Assembly (NCBI RefSeq): GCF_018614205.1
Contig: NZ_JAGGOS010000057.1
Span: forward strand, 384-64,383
Origin: Streptomyces sp. ISL-36
GTDB taxonomy: Bacteria > Actinomycetota > Actinomycetes > Streptomycetales > Streptomycetaceae
Reading direction: 5' to 3'
Length of the DNA stretch: 64,000 nucleotides
Of the stretch, positions 44,163 to 54,577 are shown piece after piece; position 1 is the stretch's first letter; the number at the start of each line of letters is the position of its first letter. The notes under the pieces are model-generated. The model was not told the DNA's origin and searched no databases. It was given only the letters and a program-made list of their open reading frames with translations. Position numbers and translations under genes: made by a program.

Positions 44163-44466
44163 CCGCCCATCACATCCGCGCCGTCCGTGCCCCGCCCGCC
44201 CGACACCACGCCTGGGCCCCTGGTTTCGCCCGACCGGGGGCATCGCCGGCGCCCACCGGCCCCGGGGTCCCGGCCGCCAGGACCCGCGGCCCGGGTCCGG
44301 GAGGCGGGGGACGCAGGGGCCGGGAGGGCGAGGCCGGGGCTCGCGGTCCTCGACGGGCGGAGCCGCGCCCCGACGCCCCCGGCCTCCCGTCGCCGCCGTG
44401 CGTCGAGCCCCACCGGCGGCCCACCGGAGCCCCACCTGTGTGTCCTCCCGAACCGGGCCCGGCCAG
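44163..44466. other. Intergenic region, no gene seen
   Basis: 304 very GC-rich bases between nnrD and the transpeptidase gene. Several short GC hairpins are possible, but none stands out. Must contain the transpeptidase promoter if it is not read through from nnrD. Confidence 0.5.
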
Positions 44467-45900
44467 CTACGACGTGACGTCCCGCCACGCGCCCGCCAGC
44501 GCCCCCGCCACCTCTCCCGCGGTGATCGGCGCGCCGCCCGACACCCGGCGGGCCGCGAGGCCGTGCAGATAGGCGGCGGCCGAGCCCGCGTCGAGGGCCG
44601 GCAGGCCGGCGGCGAGCAAGGACCCCGCGAGGCCCGACAGCACGTCACCGCTGCCCGCCGTCGCCAGCCATGACGTGCCCGTGGGGTTCACCCGGACCGG
44701 CCCGCGTCCCCCGGCGTCCGCCACCAGCGTCGTCGAGCCCTTCAACAGCACCGTCGCCCCGTAGCGCGCCGCCAGTTCCCGTACCGCCGCCAGCCGCCCC
44801 GCTTCCACGGTCTCCCGGGCGACGCCCAGCAGCGCCGCCGCCTCCCCCGCGTGCGGGGTGAGCAGCGTCGGGGCCGTCCGGGCCCGGACGAGCTCCGCCG
44901 ACAGGTCCCGCAGCCCGTCCGCGTCGACCAGCACCGGGACGTCCGAGGCGAGGACGTCGGACACCCCCGGGGCGTCGCCGAGCCCCGGCCCGACCACCCA
45001 CGCCTGCACCCGTCCCGCCTTCGCCGGCGGCCCGGCGTGCACCAGCGTCTCCGGGAAGCGCGCGATCACCGCGTCCCCCGCCGGCCCCACGTACCGCACC
45101 GCCCCCGCGGAGCCGCCCAGCGCGCCCGCCACCGCGAGGACGGCCGCGCCCGGGTAGCGCGCGGACCCGGCGACCACGCCCACGACGCCCCGCCGGTACT
45201 TGTCGCTCTCCACCCCCGGTACGGGCAACAGCCGTGCCACGTCCTCGTGTTGGAGCGCCTGGAGCTCCGGCACGGAGGGCAGGAAGTCCTCCAGACCGAT
45301 GTCGACGAGCCGTACCGCGCCCGCGTACTCCCGTGCCGGATCGATCAGCAGCCCCGGCTTGTACGCGCCGAACGTCACCGTCGCGTCGGCCCGCAGCACC
45401 TCCCCCGCCACCTCTCCCTTGTCCGCGTCCACCCCGCTCGGCAGGTCGACCGCGACGACGACCGCGTCCGAGCCGCGCGCCGCCCGGGCGACCGGGACCG
45501 CGTCCGGCCTCAGCCCGCCGCGCCCGCCGATGCCGGTGATCCCGTCCAGGACGAGATCGGCCGTGGCGAGCGGCTCGAAGGGATCCTCCGCGACTCGCCC
45601 GCCGGCCGCGCGCAGCGCCGCCAGCCCGCCCTCGTGGGCGCGCGAGCCGAGCAGGACGGCCGTCACGCCCGCCCCGCGCCGGGCGAGCCGCGCACCCGCG
45701 TAGAGGGCGTCGCCCCCGTTGTCCCCGCTGCCGACGAGCAGGACGACTCTCGCTCCGTAGACCCGGCCGCGGCCGAGGAGCGAGAAGCAGGCGGCTGCGA
45801 GGCCCGCCGCCGCCCGGCGCATGAGCGTGCCCTCCGGCAGACGGCTCATCAACTCGGCCTCGGCGGCCCGGACGGTCTCCACGCGGTAAGCGGTACGCAT
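44467..45900 (-). CDS. nnrD: Bifunctional NAD(P)H-hydrate epimerase/dehydratase
   Basis: 477 residues from ATG at 45900 (the upstream extension reads into repeats). N-terminal NnrE domain (AIBP fold): VVLLVGSGDNGGDALYAGARLA, VVVAVDLPSGVDADKGE. C-terminal NnrD (ribokinase-like): VVGVVAGSARYPGAAVLA, LTPHAGEAAALLG, VLLKGSTTLVAD, TGTSWLATAGSGDVLSGLAGSLLA. It repairs hydrated NADH/NADPH in the cytosol. The fusion is the usual bacterial form. Confidence 0.95.
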   Translation of the reverse strand: MRTAYRVETVRAAEAELMSRLPEGTLMRRAAAGLAAACFSLLGRGRVYGARVVLLVGSGDNGGDALYAGARLARRGAGVTAVLLGSRAHEGGLAALRAAGGRVAEDPFEPLATADLVLDGITGIGGRGGLRPDAVPVARAARGSDAVVVAVDLPSGVDADKGEVAGEVLRADATVTFGAYKPGLLIDPAREYAGAVRLVDIGLEDFLPSVPELQALQHEDVARLLPVPGVESDKYRRGVVGVVAGSARYPGAAVLAVAGALGGSAGAVRYVGPAGDAVIARFPETLVHAGPPAKAGRVQAWVVGPGLGDAPGVSDVLASDVPVLVDADGLRDLSAELVRARTAPTLLTPHAGEAAALLGVARETVEAGRLAAVRELAARYGATVLLKGSTTLVADAGGRGPVRVNPTGTSWLATAGSGDVLSGLAGSLLAAGLPALDAGSAAAYLHGLAARRVSGGAPITAGEVAGALAGAWRDVTS

Positions 45901-45959
45901 GCCCCGCAGTCTGCCGCACCGCCCAAGCCCGCGCGGGGAGGCGAGGATTGACGCCCTCA

Positions 45960-46560
45960 AGGGCGGCCCCTGCCCCCCGCGGCACGACGGGGCCCGTGGG
46001 CCTCGGCACCACCGGCCCCCGTCAGGCCTGAGCACCACCGGCCCCCGTCAGGCTGAGCACCACCGGCCCCCGCCGGGCCAGAGCACCACCGGCACCTCTC
46101 GGGCCCGGGGACCACCAGGGACCCGTCGGACCTGGCCACCACCGGACCCGTGGCCACGACGGGGCCCCGTCGGACCTGGCCACCACCGGGCCCGTGGACC
46201 TCGGCACCACCGGCACCCGCCCGGCCCGGGCACCACCGGCACCCCTCGGGCCCGAGCACAGGAGCCCGTCGGACCTGGCCACCACCGGACCCGTGGACCT
46301 CGGCACCACCGGCACCCGCCCGGCCCGGGCACCACCGGCACCCCTCGGGCCCGAGCACAGGAGCCCGTCGGACCTGGCAACCACCGGGCCCGTGGGCCTC
46401 GGCACCACCGGCACCCGCCCGGCCCGGGCACCACCGGCACCCCTCGGGCCCGAGCACGACCAGGAGCCCGTCGGACCTGGCCACCACCGGGCCGGTGGGC
46501 CTCAGCACCACCGGCGCCCGTCAGCCCCGGGCACCACCGCGGCCCGTCGGGCCCCCGGTG
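45960..46560. repeat. 99-bp minisatellite array between acpS and nnrD
   Basis: The marker GTCGGACCTGG occurs at 46126, 46170, 46269, 46368 and 46471. Units 46170-46268 and 46269-46367 are 99 bases with few differences, and the third is 103 bases with a 4-base insertion. Each unit contains nested CACCACCGG subrepeats. Shorter 27-30-base repeats of the same motif extend to ~45965. Open in several frames, but I see no ribosome site or real protein. Confidence 0.88.
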
Positions 46561-46595
46561 CGACGGCCCCCGCCCGCAGGGCGTACGGAGAGGTC

Positions 46596-46964
46596 TCAGC
46601 CCTCCGCGATCACCACCGCCGACGCCACGCCCGCGTCGTGGCTCAGCGACACATGCCACTGCCGCACCCCCAGCTCCGCCGCCCGCGCCGCCACCGTCCC
46701 GCGCACCCGCAGCCGGGGCTGCCCGCTCTCCTCGACGTACACCTCCGCGTCCGTCCAGTGCAGCCCCGCCGGGGCCCCGAGCGCCTTGGCCACCGCCTCC
46801 TTCGCGGCGAAACGGACGGCCAGCGAGGCGGGCCCGCGCCGTTCGCCGCTCGGCAGCAGCAGCTCGCGTTCGACGAAGAGCCGCTGGAGCAGCCCGGGGG
46901 TCCGCTCCAGCGAGGCCGCGAAGCGGTCCACCTCGGCCACGTCGATGCCCACCCCGATGATCAT
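46596..46964 (-). CDS. acpS: Holo-[acyl-carrier-protein] synthase
   Basis: 122 residues. Transfers 4'-phosphopantetheine from CoA to ACP. Motifs [12 protein letters not shown] (Mg-binding Asp) and [13 protein letters not shown], plus [16 protein letters not shown]. Starts 4 bases after glmS, so co-transcribed. The 99-bp array begins ~35 bases after its stop. Confidence 0.95.
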   Translation of the reverse strand: MIIGVGIDVAEVDRFAASLERTPGLLQRLFVERELLLPSGERRGPASLAVRFAAKEAVAKALGAPAGLHWTDAEVYVEESGQPRLRVRGTVAARAAELGVRQWHVSLSHDAGVASAVVIAEG

Positions 46965-46968
46965 GCGT

Positions 46969-48816
46969 TCACTCCACGGTCACAGATTTCGCCAGGTTCC
47001 GCGGCTGGTCCACCTCGTTGCCGCGCGCCGTCGCCAGCTCGCAGGCGAAGACCTGCAGCGGCACGGTGGAGACCAGCGGCTGGAGCAGCGTAGGCGTTGC
47101 CGGGACACGGATGAGATGGTCGGCGTACGGGACGACGGTCTCGTCCCCCTCCTCCGCGATGACGATGGTCCGCGCCCCGCGCGCCCGGATCTCCTGGATG
47201 TTGGAGACGATCTTGTCGTGGAGGACGGACCGCCCCTGCGGAGACGGCACGACCACGACGACCGGCAGGTCCTCCTCGATCAGCGCGATCGGCCCGTGCT
47301 TGAGCTCCCCCGCGGCGAAGCCCTCGGCGTGCATGTACGCCAGTTCCTTCAGCTTCAGCGCACCCTCCAGGGCCACCGGATAGCCGACGTGCCGGCCGAG
47401 GAAGAGGACGGTGTTCTTGTGGGCGAGCGAGCGGGCCAGCGCGCGCACCGGCTCCATGGTCTCCAGGACGCGCTCGACCCCGTCGGCGCTGCGGGCGAGT
47501 TCACGGATCAGGGCGTGGATCTCGTCGCCCCACTTGGTGCCGCGGACCTGGCCGAGGTAGAGCGCCACGAGGTAGCAGGCGACGAGCTGGGTCAGGAAGG
47601 CCTTGGTCGACGCGACGGCGACCTCGGGGCCGGCGTGGGTGTAGAGGACGGCATCCGATTCCCGCGGGATCGTGGAGCCGTTCGTGTTGCAGATGGCGAG
47701 CACCTTCGCGCCCTGCTCCCGGGCGTGCCGCAGCGCCATCAGGGTGTCCATCGTCTCGCCGGACTGGGAGATGGCGATGACGAGGGTGCGCTGGCCGAGG
47801 ATCGGGTCGCGGTAGCGGAACTCGCTGGCCAGCTCCACCTCGCAGGGGATCCTGGTCCAGTGCTCGATGGCGTACTTCGCGATCAGACCGGCGTGGAAGG
47901 CGGTGCCGCAGGCGATGATGACGACCTTGTCGGCCTCCCGCAGCACCGCGTCGGGGATGCGCACCTCGTCGAGCTTGAGGCGGCCCTCGGCGTCGATCCG
48001 CCCGAGGAGGGTGTCGGCGACGGCCTTGGGCTGCTCGGCGATCTCCTTGAGCATGAAGTAGTCGTAGCCGCCCTTCTCGGCGGCCGAGGCGTCCCAGTCC
48101 ACGTGGTACGCCCGTACGTCGGCGGGGGCGCCGCCGAAGTCGGTGACCTCGACGCCCTCGCGGGACAGCTTCACCACCTGGTCCTGGCCCAGTTCGATCG
48201 CCGCTCGGGTATGGGCGATGAACGCGGCCACGTCCGAGGCGAGGAAGAACTCCCCCTCCCCCACGCCGACCACCAGCGGTGAGTTGCGGCGCGCGCCGAC
48301 GACCACGTCGGGCTCGTCGGCGTGCACCGCGACCAGGGTGAACGCCCCGTCGAGGCGCCGGCACACGAGCCGCATCGCCTCCGCCAGGTCGCCGCAGGAG
48401 GAGAACTCCTCGGCGAGCAGATGGGCGACGACCTCGGTGTCCGTCTCGGACGCCAGGTCGTGGCCCCGCTCCTCCAGTTCGGCGCGCAGGGCGGCGAAGT
48501 TCTCGATGATGCCGTTGTGGACGACGGCAACGCGCCCCGCGTTGTCCAGATGCGGGTGCGCGTTGGCGTCGGTCGGCCCGCCGTGGGTGGCCCAGCGGGT
48601 GTGTCCGATGCCGGTGGCGCCGCTCGGCAGCGGCCGGTCCACCAGCTCCTTCTCCAGATTGACGAGCTTGCCCGCCTTCTTCGCCGCGGCCAGTCCTCCG
48701 TCGGAGAGCACCGCGACACCGGCCGAGTCGTAGCCCCGGTACTCGAGCCGCTTGAGACCCGCGATCACCACATCAAGCGCCGACTGCCCGCCGACGTAAC
48801 CCACGATTCCGCACAT
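46969..48816 (-). CDS. glmS: Glutamine-fructose-6-phosphate aminotransferase (isomerizing)
   Basis: 615 residues. Makes glucosamine-6-phosphate for peptidoglycan. Nucleophile Cys2 (MCGIVGYVG), glutaminase motifs GHTRWATHG and HNGIIENF, two SIS domains ([33 protein letters not shown]), and the C-terminal [15 protein letters not shown] typical of GlmS. Upstream of acpS; with glmM in the same window it forms the UDP-GlcNAc route. No glmS ribozyme is seen upstream. Confidence 0.97.
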   Translation of the reverse strand: MCGIVGYVGGQSALDVVIAGLKRLEYRGYDSAGVAVLSDGGLAAAKKAGKLVNLEKELVDRPLPSGATGIGHTRWATHGGPTDANAHPHLDNAGRVAVVHNGIIENFAALRAELEERGHDLASETDTEVVAHLLAEEFSSCGDLAEAMRLVCRRLDGAFTLVAVHADEPDVVVGARRNSPLVVGVGEGEFFLASDVAAFIAHTRAAIELGQDQVVKLSREGVEVTDFGGAPADVRAYHVDWDASAAEKGGYDYFMLKEIAEQPKAVADTLLGRIDAEGRLKLDEVRIPDAVLREADKVVIIACGTAFHAGLIAKYAIEHWTRIPCEVELASEFRYRDPILGQRTLVIAISQSGETMDTLMALRHAREQGAKVLAICNTNGSTIPRESDAVLYTHAGPEVAVASTKAFLTQLVACYLVALYLGQVRGTKWGDEIHALIRELARSADGVERVLETMEPVRALARSLAHKNTVLFLGRHVGYPVALEGALKLKELAYMHAEGFAAGELKHGPIALIEEDLPVVVVVPSPQGRSVLHDKIVSNIQEIRARGARTIVIAEEGDETVVPYADHLIRVPATPTLLQPLVSTVPLQVFACELATARGNEVDQPRNLAKSVTVE

Positions 48817-48855
48817 GGCGGCAGCCTAAGGCCGAAGGGGGCCGGCGGCCCGGAC

Positions 48856-49614
48856 TCAGCCGAGCTTGGCGGCCTGCGCGTCGACGACGGCCTTCGGCAG
48901 CTCCTTGACCTCGCCGCCGAGGCTGAGGGTGGAGAAGGACGCCAGCGTGTTGCCCTTGCGGAAGGCGACGACCTTGGTGACGAACGGCTCCCCGTCCATG
49001 TCGGTGGTGACGGTCCAGGCGAGCGCCTCGTCACCCGCGGAGACGGTCTCCGGGGCCACCTTGGTGATCTTCGTCTTCTCGCCGCCGCCGAGCAGAGTGA
49101 AGCCGCCCGCGCACTCCGAGCCCGCCTTCTTCAGCGAGCCGAACGCGTCCTGCGCCCCCGTCCCGTCGTACGAGCCGAGCGTCACGCTCGTCACCGGTGC
49201 GCTCAGCGCCCCCAGCGCCTCCTCCGGAGACGCCGTCGCGCCCGCGGTCTTCGGCACCTCGATCGCCTTGCGCTGTGCGGACGCGGCGGGGCTGCCGGTG
49301 GCGATGAAGGACATGGCGTCGGCGAGCGGCTTGCAGCCGGCCTTGTCGGTGGAGACGGCGCTGGACGGCACGACGTCCGCGGCCTTGGCCTTCTGCACCT
49401 GGTAACCCTTGAGGTCGGCCTGCTCGACGATCAGCTTCTCCAGCTCTGCGGCCGACAGCGCCTCGGCGGCGGGCGCGGCGGACGCGGAGGCGGAGGCCTT
49501 GCCCTTGTCCTTCGCCGTGTCGTCGCTCTTCTCTGCGCCGCCACAGGCGGTGAGCAGCAGCGCGACGGAGGCGGCGGTGGCAACGGCCGCGGTGGTCCTC
49601 ATGGACGTACGCAT
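48856..49614 (-). CDS. Lipoprotein of unknown function
   Basis: 252 residues from ATG at 49614 (another ATG four codons on). Signal peptide with lipobox LTACGG. Low-complexity Lys/Ala/Ser linker, then an alpha/beta domain with Cys pairs ([22 protein letters not shown]). This resembles the secreted actinobacterial lipoproteins with a PsbP/LppX-like sensor fold, but I cannot name a family. It is 39 bases after glmS on the complementary arrangement (same strand, upstream), divergent from coaA. Confidence 0.75.
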   Translation of the reverse strand: MRTSMRTTAAVATAASVALLLTACGGAEKSDDTAKDKGKASASASAAPAAEALSAAELEKLIVEQADLKGYQVQKAKAADVVPSSAVSTDKAGCKPLADAMSFIATGSPAASAQRKAIEVPKTAGATASPEEALGALSAPVTSVTLGSYDGTGAQDAFGSLKKAGSECAGGFTLLGGGEKTKITKVAPETVSAGDEALAWTVTTDMDGEPFVTKVVAFRKGNTLASFSTLSLGGEVKELPKAVVDAQAAKLG

Positions 49615-49788
49615 CAGACGGGTCTCTCTGTTCTCTCCTGCCGCCCCAGGGGCGGCCTCCCCCCGCGTGAAATCCGGAGCCCACGCGGCAACCTGCATGA
49701 TCGCCCCAGGAGCCGGGACCGACAAACCGGTTTCCCGCGTGACCGACCCCACCCCCCACAACCCTCCCCGACCCCCGACAATGGCGGT

Positions 49789-50802
49789 GTGATCACTTCG
49801 CCACCACGAGGCGCCCCGGGCAACGGCAACGCCAAGGGGAACGGCAACGGCCCGCGCCGGCCCGAGGCCACCCCGTACGTCGACCTCACCCGGGCCGAGT
49901 GGAGTGCGCTGCGCGACAAGACGCCGCTGCCCCTCTCCGCCGACGAGGTCGAGCGGCTGCGCGGTCTCGGCGACGTCATCGACCTCGACGAGGTCCGGGA
50001 CATCTATCTGCCGCTGTCCCGCCTGCTCAATCTGTACGTCCAGGCGACCAGCGGCCTGCGCGGCGCGCTGAACACCTTCCTCGGGGAGCGGGCCGAGCAG
50101 CGCGGCACCCCCTTCGTCATAGGGGTCGCCGGTTCGGTCGCGGTCGGGAAGTCCACCGTCGCCCGCCTTCTGCAGGCGCTGCTCGCCCGCTGGCCCGAGC
50201 ACCCGCGCGTGGAGCTGGTCACCACCGACGGGTTCCTGTACCCCATGGAGGAGCTCAAGGCGCGCGGGCTGCTGTCTCGCAAGGGCTTCCCGGAGTCGTA
50301 CGACCGCCGGGCGCTGACCCGGTTCGTCGCCGACATCAAGGCCGGGAAGGAGGAGGTCACCGCCCCGGTCTACTCCCACCTGATCTACGACATCGTGCCG
50401 GGCGAACGGCTCGTCGTCCGCCGCCCCGACATCCTGATCGTCGAGGGGCTCAACGTCCTCCAGCCGGCGCTGCCCGGCAAGGACGGCCGCACCCGGGTCG
50501 GTCTCGCCGACTACTTCGACTTCTCGGTGTACGTGGACGCCCGGCCCGAGGACATCGAGCAGTGGTACCTCAACCGTTTCCGCAAGCTGCGCGAGACGGC
50601 GTTCCAGAACCCCTTCTCGTACTTCCAGCGCTACACCCAGGTCTCCGAGGAGGAGGCGCTGGACTACGCGCGCACGATGTGGCGGACCATCAACAAGGTG
50701 AACCTGCTGGAGAACGTGGCTCCGACGCGGGGCCGCGCGACGCTCGTCGTCCGCAAGGGACCCGATCACAAGGTCCAGCGCCTCAGCCTCCGTAAGCTCT
50801 GA
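49789..50802 (+). CDS. coaA: Pantothenate kinase (type I)
   Basis: 337 residues from GTG at 49789; an ATG at 49781 stops after three codons. P-loop [52 protein letters not shown] and [10 protein letters not shown], all CoaA signatures. First step of CoA synthesis; type I enzymes are inhibited by CoA. N-terminal Asn/Gly/Pro-rich extension of ~25 residues. DUF389 gene follows after 2 bases. Confidence 0.95.
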   Translation: MITSPPRGAPGNGNAKGNGNGPRRPEATPYVDLTRAEWSALRDKTPLPLSADEVERLRGLGDVIDLDEVRDIYLPLSRLLNLYVQATSGLRGALNTFLGERAEQRGTPFVIGVAGSVAVGKSTVARLLQALLARWPEHPRVELVTTDGFLYPMEELKARGLLSRKGFPESYDRRALTRFVADIKAGKEEVTAPVYSHLIYDIVPGERLVVRRPDILIVEGLNVLQPALPGKDGRTRVGLADYFDFSVYVDARPEDIEQWYLNRFRKLRETAFQNPFSYFQRYTQVSEEEALDYARTMWRTINKVNLLENVAPTRGRATLVVRKGPDHKVQRLSLRKL

Positions 50803-50804
50803 GG

Positions 50805-51752
50805 ATGCTGCATCTGCGGATCATCGTCCCTTCCCCACGCACGGAGGAAGCGGTCCGGCTCATCGAGAAGACGGTCGGCACCGCCCATGTGGTCGTCCTG
50901 GCCGGGGCCGCCCGCGACCCCGTCGGCGACCTCGTGCTGTGCGATGTCGCGCGCGAGGCCGCTGACGAACTGCTCCACGAGCTCTGTGAGTTGAAGATCG
51001 ATCAGGAGGGTTCGATCGCGGTCGAGAACATCGACCTCTCCCTGTCGAAGCGCGCGGACGAGGCCGAGGAGGAGGCTCCGGGAGAGGCCGCGGACGCGGT
51101 GCTCTGGGAGCAGCTGGCCGAGGCGACCCACGAGGAGTCCACCCTCTCGATCACCTACTGCGCGTTCATGATCCTCGCGACGATGATCGCCGCCTGCGGT
51201 GTCGTCCTGGACAACGCGATCCTGATCGTGGGCGCGATGGCGGTCGGCCCGGAGTTCGGCCCGCTCGCCGGCGTCTGTACGGGTGTGGTGCGGCGGGCCC
51301 CGAAGCTCGCCGTCCGCTGCCTGCTCGCCCTGCTGATCGGTTTCGCGGCGGCGATGGCGGCCACCACCGTCTTCAGTCTGGGGATGGACGCGCTGGACCT
51401 GTTCAGCAGGGAGCAGCTCGACAACCCCCGGCCCAACACCAGCTTCATCTGGCAGCCGGACCCGTTCTCGTTCGTCGTGGCCGTGCTCGCGGGGGTGGCC
51501 GGCGTTCTCTCCCTGACGTCTTCGAAGTCCGGGGCGCTGGTGGGCGTCGCGATCTCGGTGACGACGGTCCCCGCGGCCGCGAACGCCGCTGTGGCCCTCA
51601 GTTACGGGGAGTTCGCGCAGATGTGGGGCTCGGCGGAACAGCTGCTGCTGAACCTGCTCGGCATCATGCTGGCGGGCGTGCTGACGCTGTACGGCCAGAT
51701 GCTGCTGTGGCGGACCAAGCGCGGCCGGTGGGTCCGGCCCGGCAGACGCTGA
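50805..51752 (+). CDS. DUF389 membrane protein
   Basis: 315 residues. N-terminal ~80 residues form a soluble regulatory domain (LRIIVPSPRTEEAVRLIEKTVG). About six transmembrane helices follow. The signature NAILIVGAMAVGPEFGPLAGV is typical of DUF389 (TIGR00341-like). Function of the family is not established; it is often proposed to be a transporter. Begins 2 bases after coaA, so probably co-transcribed. Confidence 0.88.
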   Translation: MLHLRIIVPSPRTEEAVRLIEKTVGTAHVVVLAGAARDPVGDLVLCDVAREAADELLHELCELKIDQEGSIAVENIDLSLSKRADEAEEEAPGEAADAVLWEQLAEATHEESTLSITYCAFMILATMIAACGVVLDNAILIVGAMAVGPEFGPLAGVCTGVVRRAPKLAVRCLLALLIGFAAAMAATTVFSLGMDALDLFSREQLDNPRPNTSFIWQPDPFSFVVAVLAGVAGVLSLTSSKSGALVGVAISVTTVPAAANAAVALSYGEFAQMWGSAEQLLLNLLGIMLAGVLTLYGQMLLWRTKRGRWVRPGRR

Positions 51753-51759
51753 CATGTCT

Positions 51760-51795
51760 CGGCCCCGCCGTCCGGAGTCCCGGGCGGCGGGGCCG
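51760..51795. terminator. Bidirectional terminator hairpin
   Basis: An 11-bp stem CGGCCCCGCCG/CGGCGGGGCCG (51760-51770 with 51785-51795) and a 14-base loop between convergent DUF389 and glmM genes. Confidence 0.75.
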
Positions 51796-51812
51796 ACGTG
51801 TGGTCGGTTCGG

Positions 51813-53171
51813 CTAGCCGAGCGCGGACTTCACCACGTCGGCGAGCCGTCCCGCCACCGAGCGCGCCTGTTCGATGTCGGCGGCCTCCACCATCACGCGT
51901 ACCAGCGGCTCCGTCCCGGAGGAGCGCAGCAGCACGCGGCCGGTGGTGCCCAGCTCGCGCTCGGCCTCGGTGACCGCGGCGGCCAGCTCGCCCGAGGTCG
52001 TCACGCGCGACTTGTCGACGTCCGGCACGTTGATGAGCACCTGGGGCAGACGCTCCATCACACCGGCCAGCTCGGCGAGGGACTTGCCCGTCGCGGTGAG
52101 CCGCGCCGCCAGCATCAGGCCGGTCAGGGTGCCGTCGCCGGTGGTGGCGTGGTCGAGCACGATGACGTGCCCGGACTGCTCGCCGCCCAGCGCGTACCCG
52201 TGCTCCTTCATGGATTCCAGGACGTAGCGGTCGCCGACCGCCGTCTGCACCAGCCGCAGCCCCTCCCGCTCCATGGCGAGCTTGAAGCCGAGGTTGGACA
52301 TCACGGTCGCGACAACGGTGTCGCCGCGCAGCGTTCCGGCCTCACGCATGGCGAGGGCGAGCACGGCGAGGATCTGGTCGCCGTCGATCTCGTTGCCGGC
52401 GGCGTCGACGGCGAGGCAGCGGTCCGCGTCGCCGTCGTGGGCGATGCCGAGGTCCGCGCCGTGCTCGACGACGGCGGCCTTGAGCAGGTCCAGGTGGGTG
52501 GAGCCGCAGCCGTCGTTGATGTTCAGGCCGTCGGGGGCCGCGCCGATCGTGACGATTTCCGCGCCGGCCCGCGAGAACGCCTCGGGCGACACGCGAGCGG
52601 CGGCGCCGTGTGCCTCGTCGAGAACGACCTTGAGCCCGTCGAGCCGGTTCGGCAGGACGGCGATGAGGTGGGCGACGTACTTGTCGAAGCCCTCGTCGTA
52701 GTCGCGGACCCGGCCGACACCGGCGCCGGTCGGCCGCTGCCACGGGGCGCCGGTGCGGTGCTCCTCGTAGACGGACTCGATCCGGCCCTCCAGCTCGTCG
52801 GCGAGCTTGTGGCCGCCGCGGGCGAAGAACTTGATGCCGTTGTCGGGCATGGCGTTGTGGCTGGCGGAGAGCATCACGCCGAGGTCGGCGCCGAGCGCTC
52901 CGGTGAGATACGCCACAGCCGGGGTGGGCAGCACGCCGACGCGCAGGACGTCGACCCCCGCGCTCGCGAGGCCCGCCACGACGGCGGCCTCCAGGAACTC
53001 TCCCGACGCACGCGGGTCGCGCCCGACCACCGCGGTCGGCCGATGGCCCTCGAAGGTACCCGCCTCGGCGAGCACGTGCGCCGCCGCGACCGACAGGCCG
53101 AGCGCGAGCTCCGCCGTCAGATCCGCGTTGGCAACACCGCGCACACCGTCTGTGCCGAAGAGTCGTCCCAC
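51813..53171 (-). CDS. glmM: Phosphoglucosamine mutase
   Basis: 452 residues. Converts GlcN-6-P to GlcN-1-P. Begins [15 protein letters not shown]; catalytic Ser104 in [15 protein letters not shown]; metal loop HDGDADRCL; sugar loop GGEQSGHVI; phosphate loop [12 protein letters not shown]. Downstream of rplM-rpsI as in other actinobacteria, with a terminator between. Confidence 0.97.
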   Translation of the reverse strand: MGRLFGTDGVRGVANADLTAELALGLSVAAAHVLAEAGTFEGHRPTAVVGRDPRASGEFLEAAVVAGLASAGVDVLRVGVLPTPAVAYLTGALGADLGVMLSASHNAMPDNGIKFFARGGHKLADELEGRIESVYEEHRTGAPWQRPTGAGVGRVRDYDEGFDKYVAHLIAVLPNRLDGLKVVLDEAHGAAARVSPEAFSRAGAEIVTIGAAPDGLNINDGCGSTHLDLLKAAVVEHGADLGIAHDGDADRCLAVDAAGNEIDGDQILAVLALAMREAGTLRGDTVVATVMSNLGFKLAMEREGLRLVQTAVGDRYVLESMKEHGYALGGEQSGHVIVLDHATTGDGTLTGLMLAARLTATGKSLAELAGVMERLPQVLINVPDVDKSRVTTSGELAAAVTEAERELGTTGRVLLRSSGTEPLVRVMVEAADIEQARSVAGRLADVVKSALG

Positions 53172-53270
53172 AGCTGTCCTCCGAAACTGCTCCGAAAGTG
53201 CGATCCCCTGACCACGTGATGCCCGTTTTTACGCGCAAGCCGCCCAGAAAGGGCCCAGGGGGAGGAAAAG

Positions 53271-53313
53271 ACGTACGCCCCGGCAGCACGGGCAGTGCCG
53301 CCGGGGCGTACGT
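53271..53313. terminator. rpsI terminator hairpin
   Basis: A 14-bp perfect outer stem (53271-53284 with 53300-53313) and an inner GCAC/GTGC pairing, 23 bases after the rpsI stop. Confidence 0.85.
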
Positions 53314-53335
53314 GCAAAGCAGGTCGAGCAGGCGA

Positions 53336-53863
53336 TTAACGCTTGCTGTACTGCGGGGCCTTACGGGCCTTCTTGAGACCGGCCTTCTTGCGCTCGACCG
53401 CACGGTCGTCGCGGGAGAGGAAGCCGGCCTTCTTCAGCGCCGGGCGGTTGTTCTCGACGTCCGCCTCGTTCAGCGCACGGGCCACGCCGAGGCGCAGGGC
53501 GCCGGCCTGGCCGGAGACGCCGCCACCCGAGATGCGGGCGATGATGTCGTAGCGGTTGTCGAGCTCGAGCACCTTGAAGGGCTCGTTGACTTCCTGCTGG
53601 TGCACCTTGTTCGGGAAGTAGTCCTCGAGGGTGCGACCGTTGATCTTCCACTTGCCGGTGCCCGGAACGATCCGGACGCGGGCAATGGCGTTCTTGCGAC
53701 GGCCCAGGCCGGCAGCCGGCTGCGGGTCGCCGAAGCGGGAAGCCAGGGACTCGGTGGTGTACTCGCCCTCGACGGGGACCTCGGACTCGAAGGTGGTGAC
53801 CTCCGCGTAGGTCTCCTCGCCCTCAACGCCCTCGACGGGGGTCTCAACAGTGGTCTCGGCCAC
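53336..53863 (-). CDS. rpsI: 30S ribosomal protein S9
   Basis: 175 residues. The core starts near residue 52 ([14 protein letters not shown]) and ends RKAPQYSKR, which reaches the P-site tRNA. The first ~50 residues are an acidic Glu/Val/Thr extension typical of actinobacterial S9. 44 bases after rplM. Confidence 0.97.
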   Translation of the reverse strand: MAETTVETPVEGVEGEETYAEVTTFESEVPVEGEYTTESLASRFGDPQPAAGLGRRKNAIARVRIVPGTGKWKINGRTLEDYFPNKVHQQEVNEPFKVLELDNRYDIIARISGGGVSGQAGALRLGVARALNEADVENNRPALKKAGFLSRDDRAVERKKAGLKKARKAPQYSKR

Positions 53864-53907
53864 GATTCTCCTCAGATTTCTTTCGTTCTTAGGGGGTGTG
53901 GCCGGAA

Positions 53908-54351
53908 CTACTGCGCGACCTGGGTGATCTCGAACGGGACCGGCTGCTGGGCAGCGTGCGGGTGGTTCTCGCCCGCGTAGACCTTCAGCTTCGAGAGCAT
54001 CTGACGGCCGAGGGAGTTCTTGGGGATCATGCCCTTGATGGCCTTCTCGACGGCCTTCTCGGGGTTCTTGTCCAGCAGCTCGTCGTAACGGACGGAGCGC
54101 AGACCGCCCGGGAAGCCGGAGTGGCGGTACGCCAGCTTCTGGGTCTTCTTGTTGCCGGACAGGTGGACCTTGTCAGCGTTGATGATGATGACGAAGTCGC
54201 CCATGTCCATGTGGGGGGCGTAGACGGGCTTGTGCTTGCCTCGCAGGAGGTTCGCAGCCGTAGTCGCCAGACGTCCCAGGACAACGTCCTGAGCGTCGAT
54301 GATGTGCCACTGGCGAGTGACATCGCCGGGCTTGGGGCTGTACGTACGCAC
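53908..54351 (-). CDS. rplM: 50S ribosomal protein L13
   Basis: 147 residues from GTG at 54351. [56 protein letters not shown]. Heads the rplM-rpsI operon. The 226-base upstream gap holds the promoter; no attenuator is obvious. Confidence 0.97.
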   Translation of the reverse strand: MRTYSPKPGDVTRQWHIIDAQDVVLGRLATTAANLLRGKHKPVYAPHMDMGDFVIIINADKVHLSGNKKTQKLAYRHSGFPGGLRSVRYDELLDKNPEKAVEKAIKGMIPKNSLGRQMLSKLKVYAGENHPHAAQQPVPFEITQVAQ

Positions 54352-54577
54352 TTCGTAGCCTTCGCTTCTTCAGTGGATGGAGTCCAGACACACCTGAAGC
54401 GATCATGCAGCTGGGGCCTGCACTGCCGGGACACTGCCCGTATGCGAGCCACTGGTAACTGCTCCAGGGAACCAGCGTAAGGGCCCTTCGCGTGAGAACG
54501 ACGAAGCCAATACGCATAACAAACCGCAACAGTACCCGCGCCACCCCGGACGGGTCAAAACGCCGCGAGGCCCCAGG

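Noticed and set aside
45960..46560. Possible CRISPR array
   Set aside because: Units are contiguous tandem copies without unique spacers and no cas genes are nearby.
45899..46960. Collagen-like Pro/Gly/His repeat ORFs on both strands
   Set aside because: They arise from the 99-bp DNA array, are open in several frames at once and lack ribosome sites; they overlap acpS.
48817..49000. glmS ribozyme
   Set aside because: No glmS ribozyme-like sequence upstream of glmS; these are mainly a Firmicutes feature.
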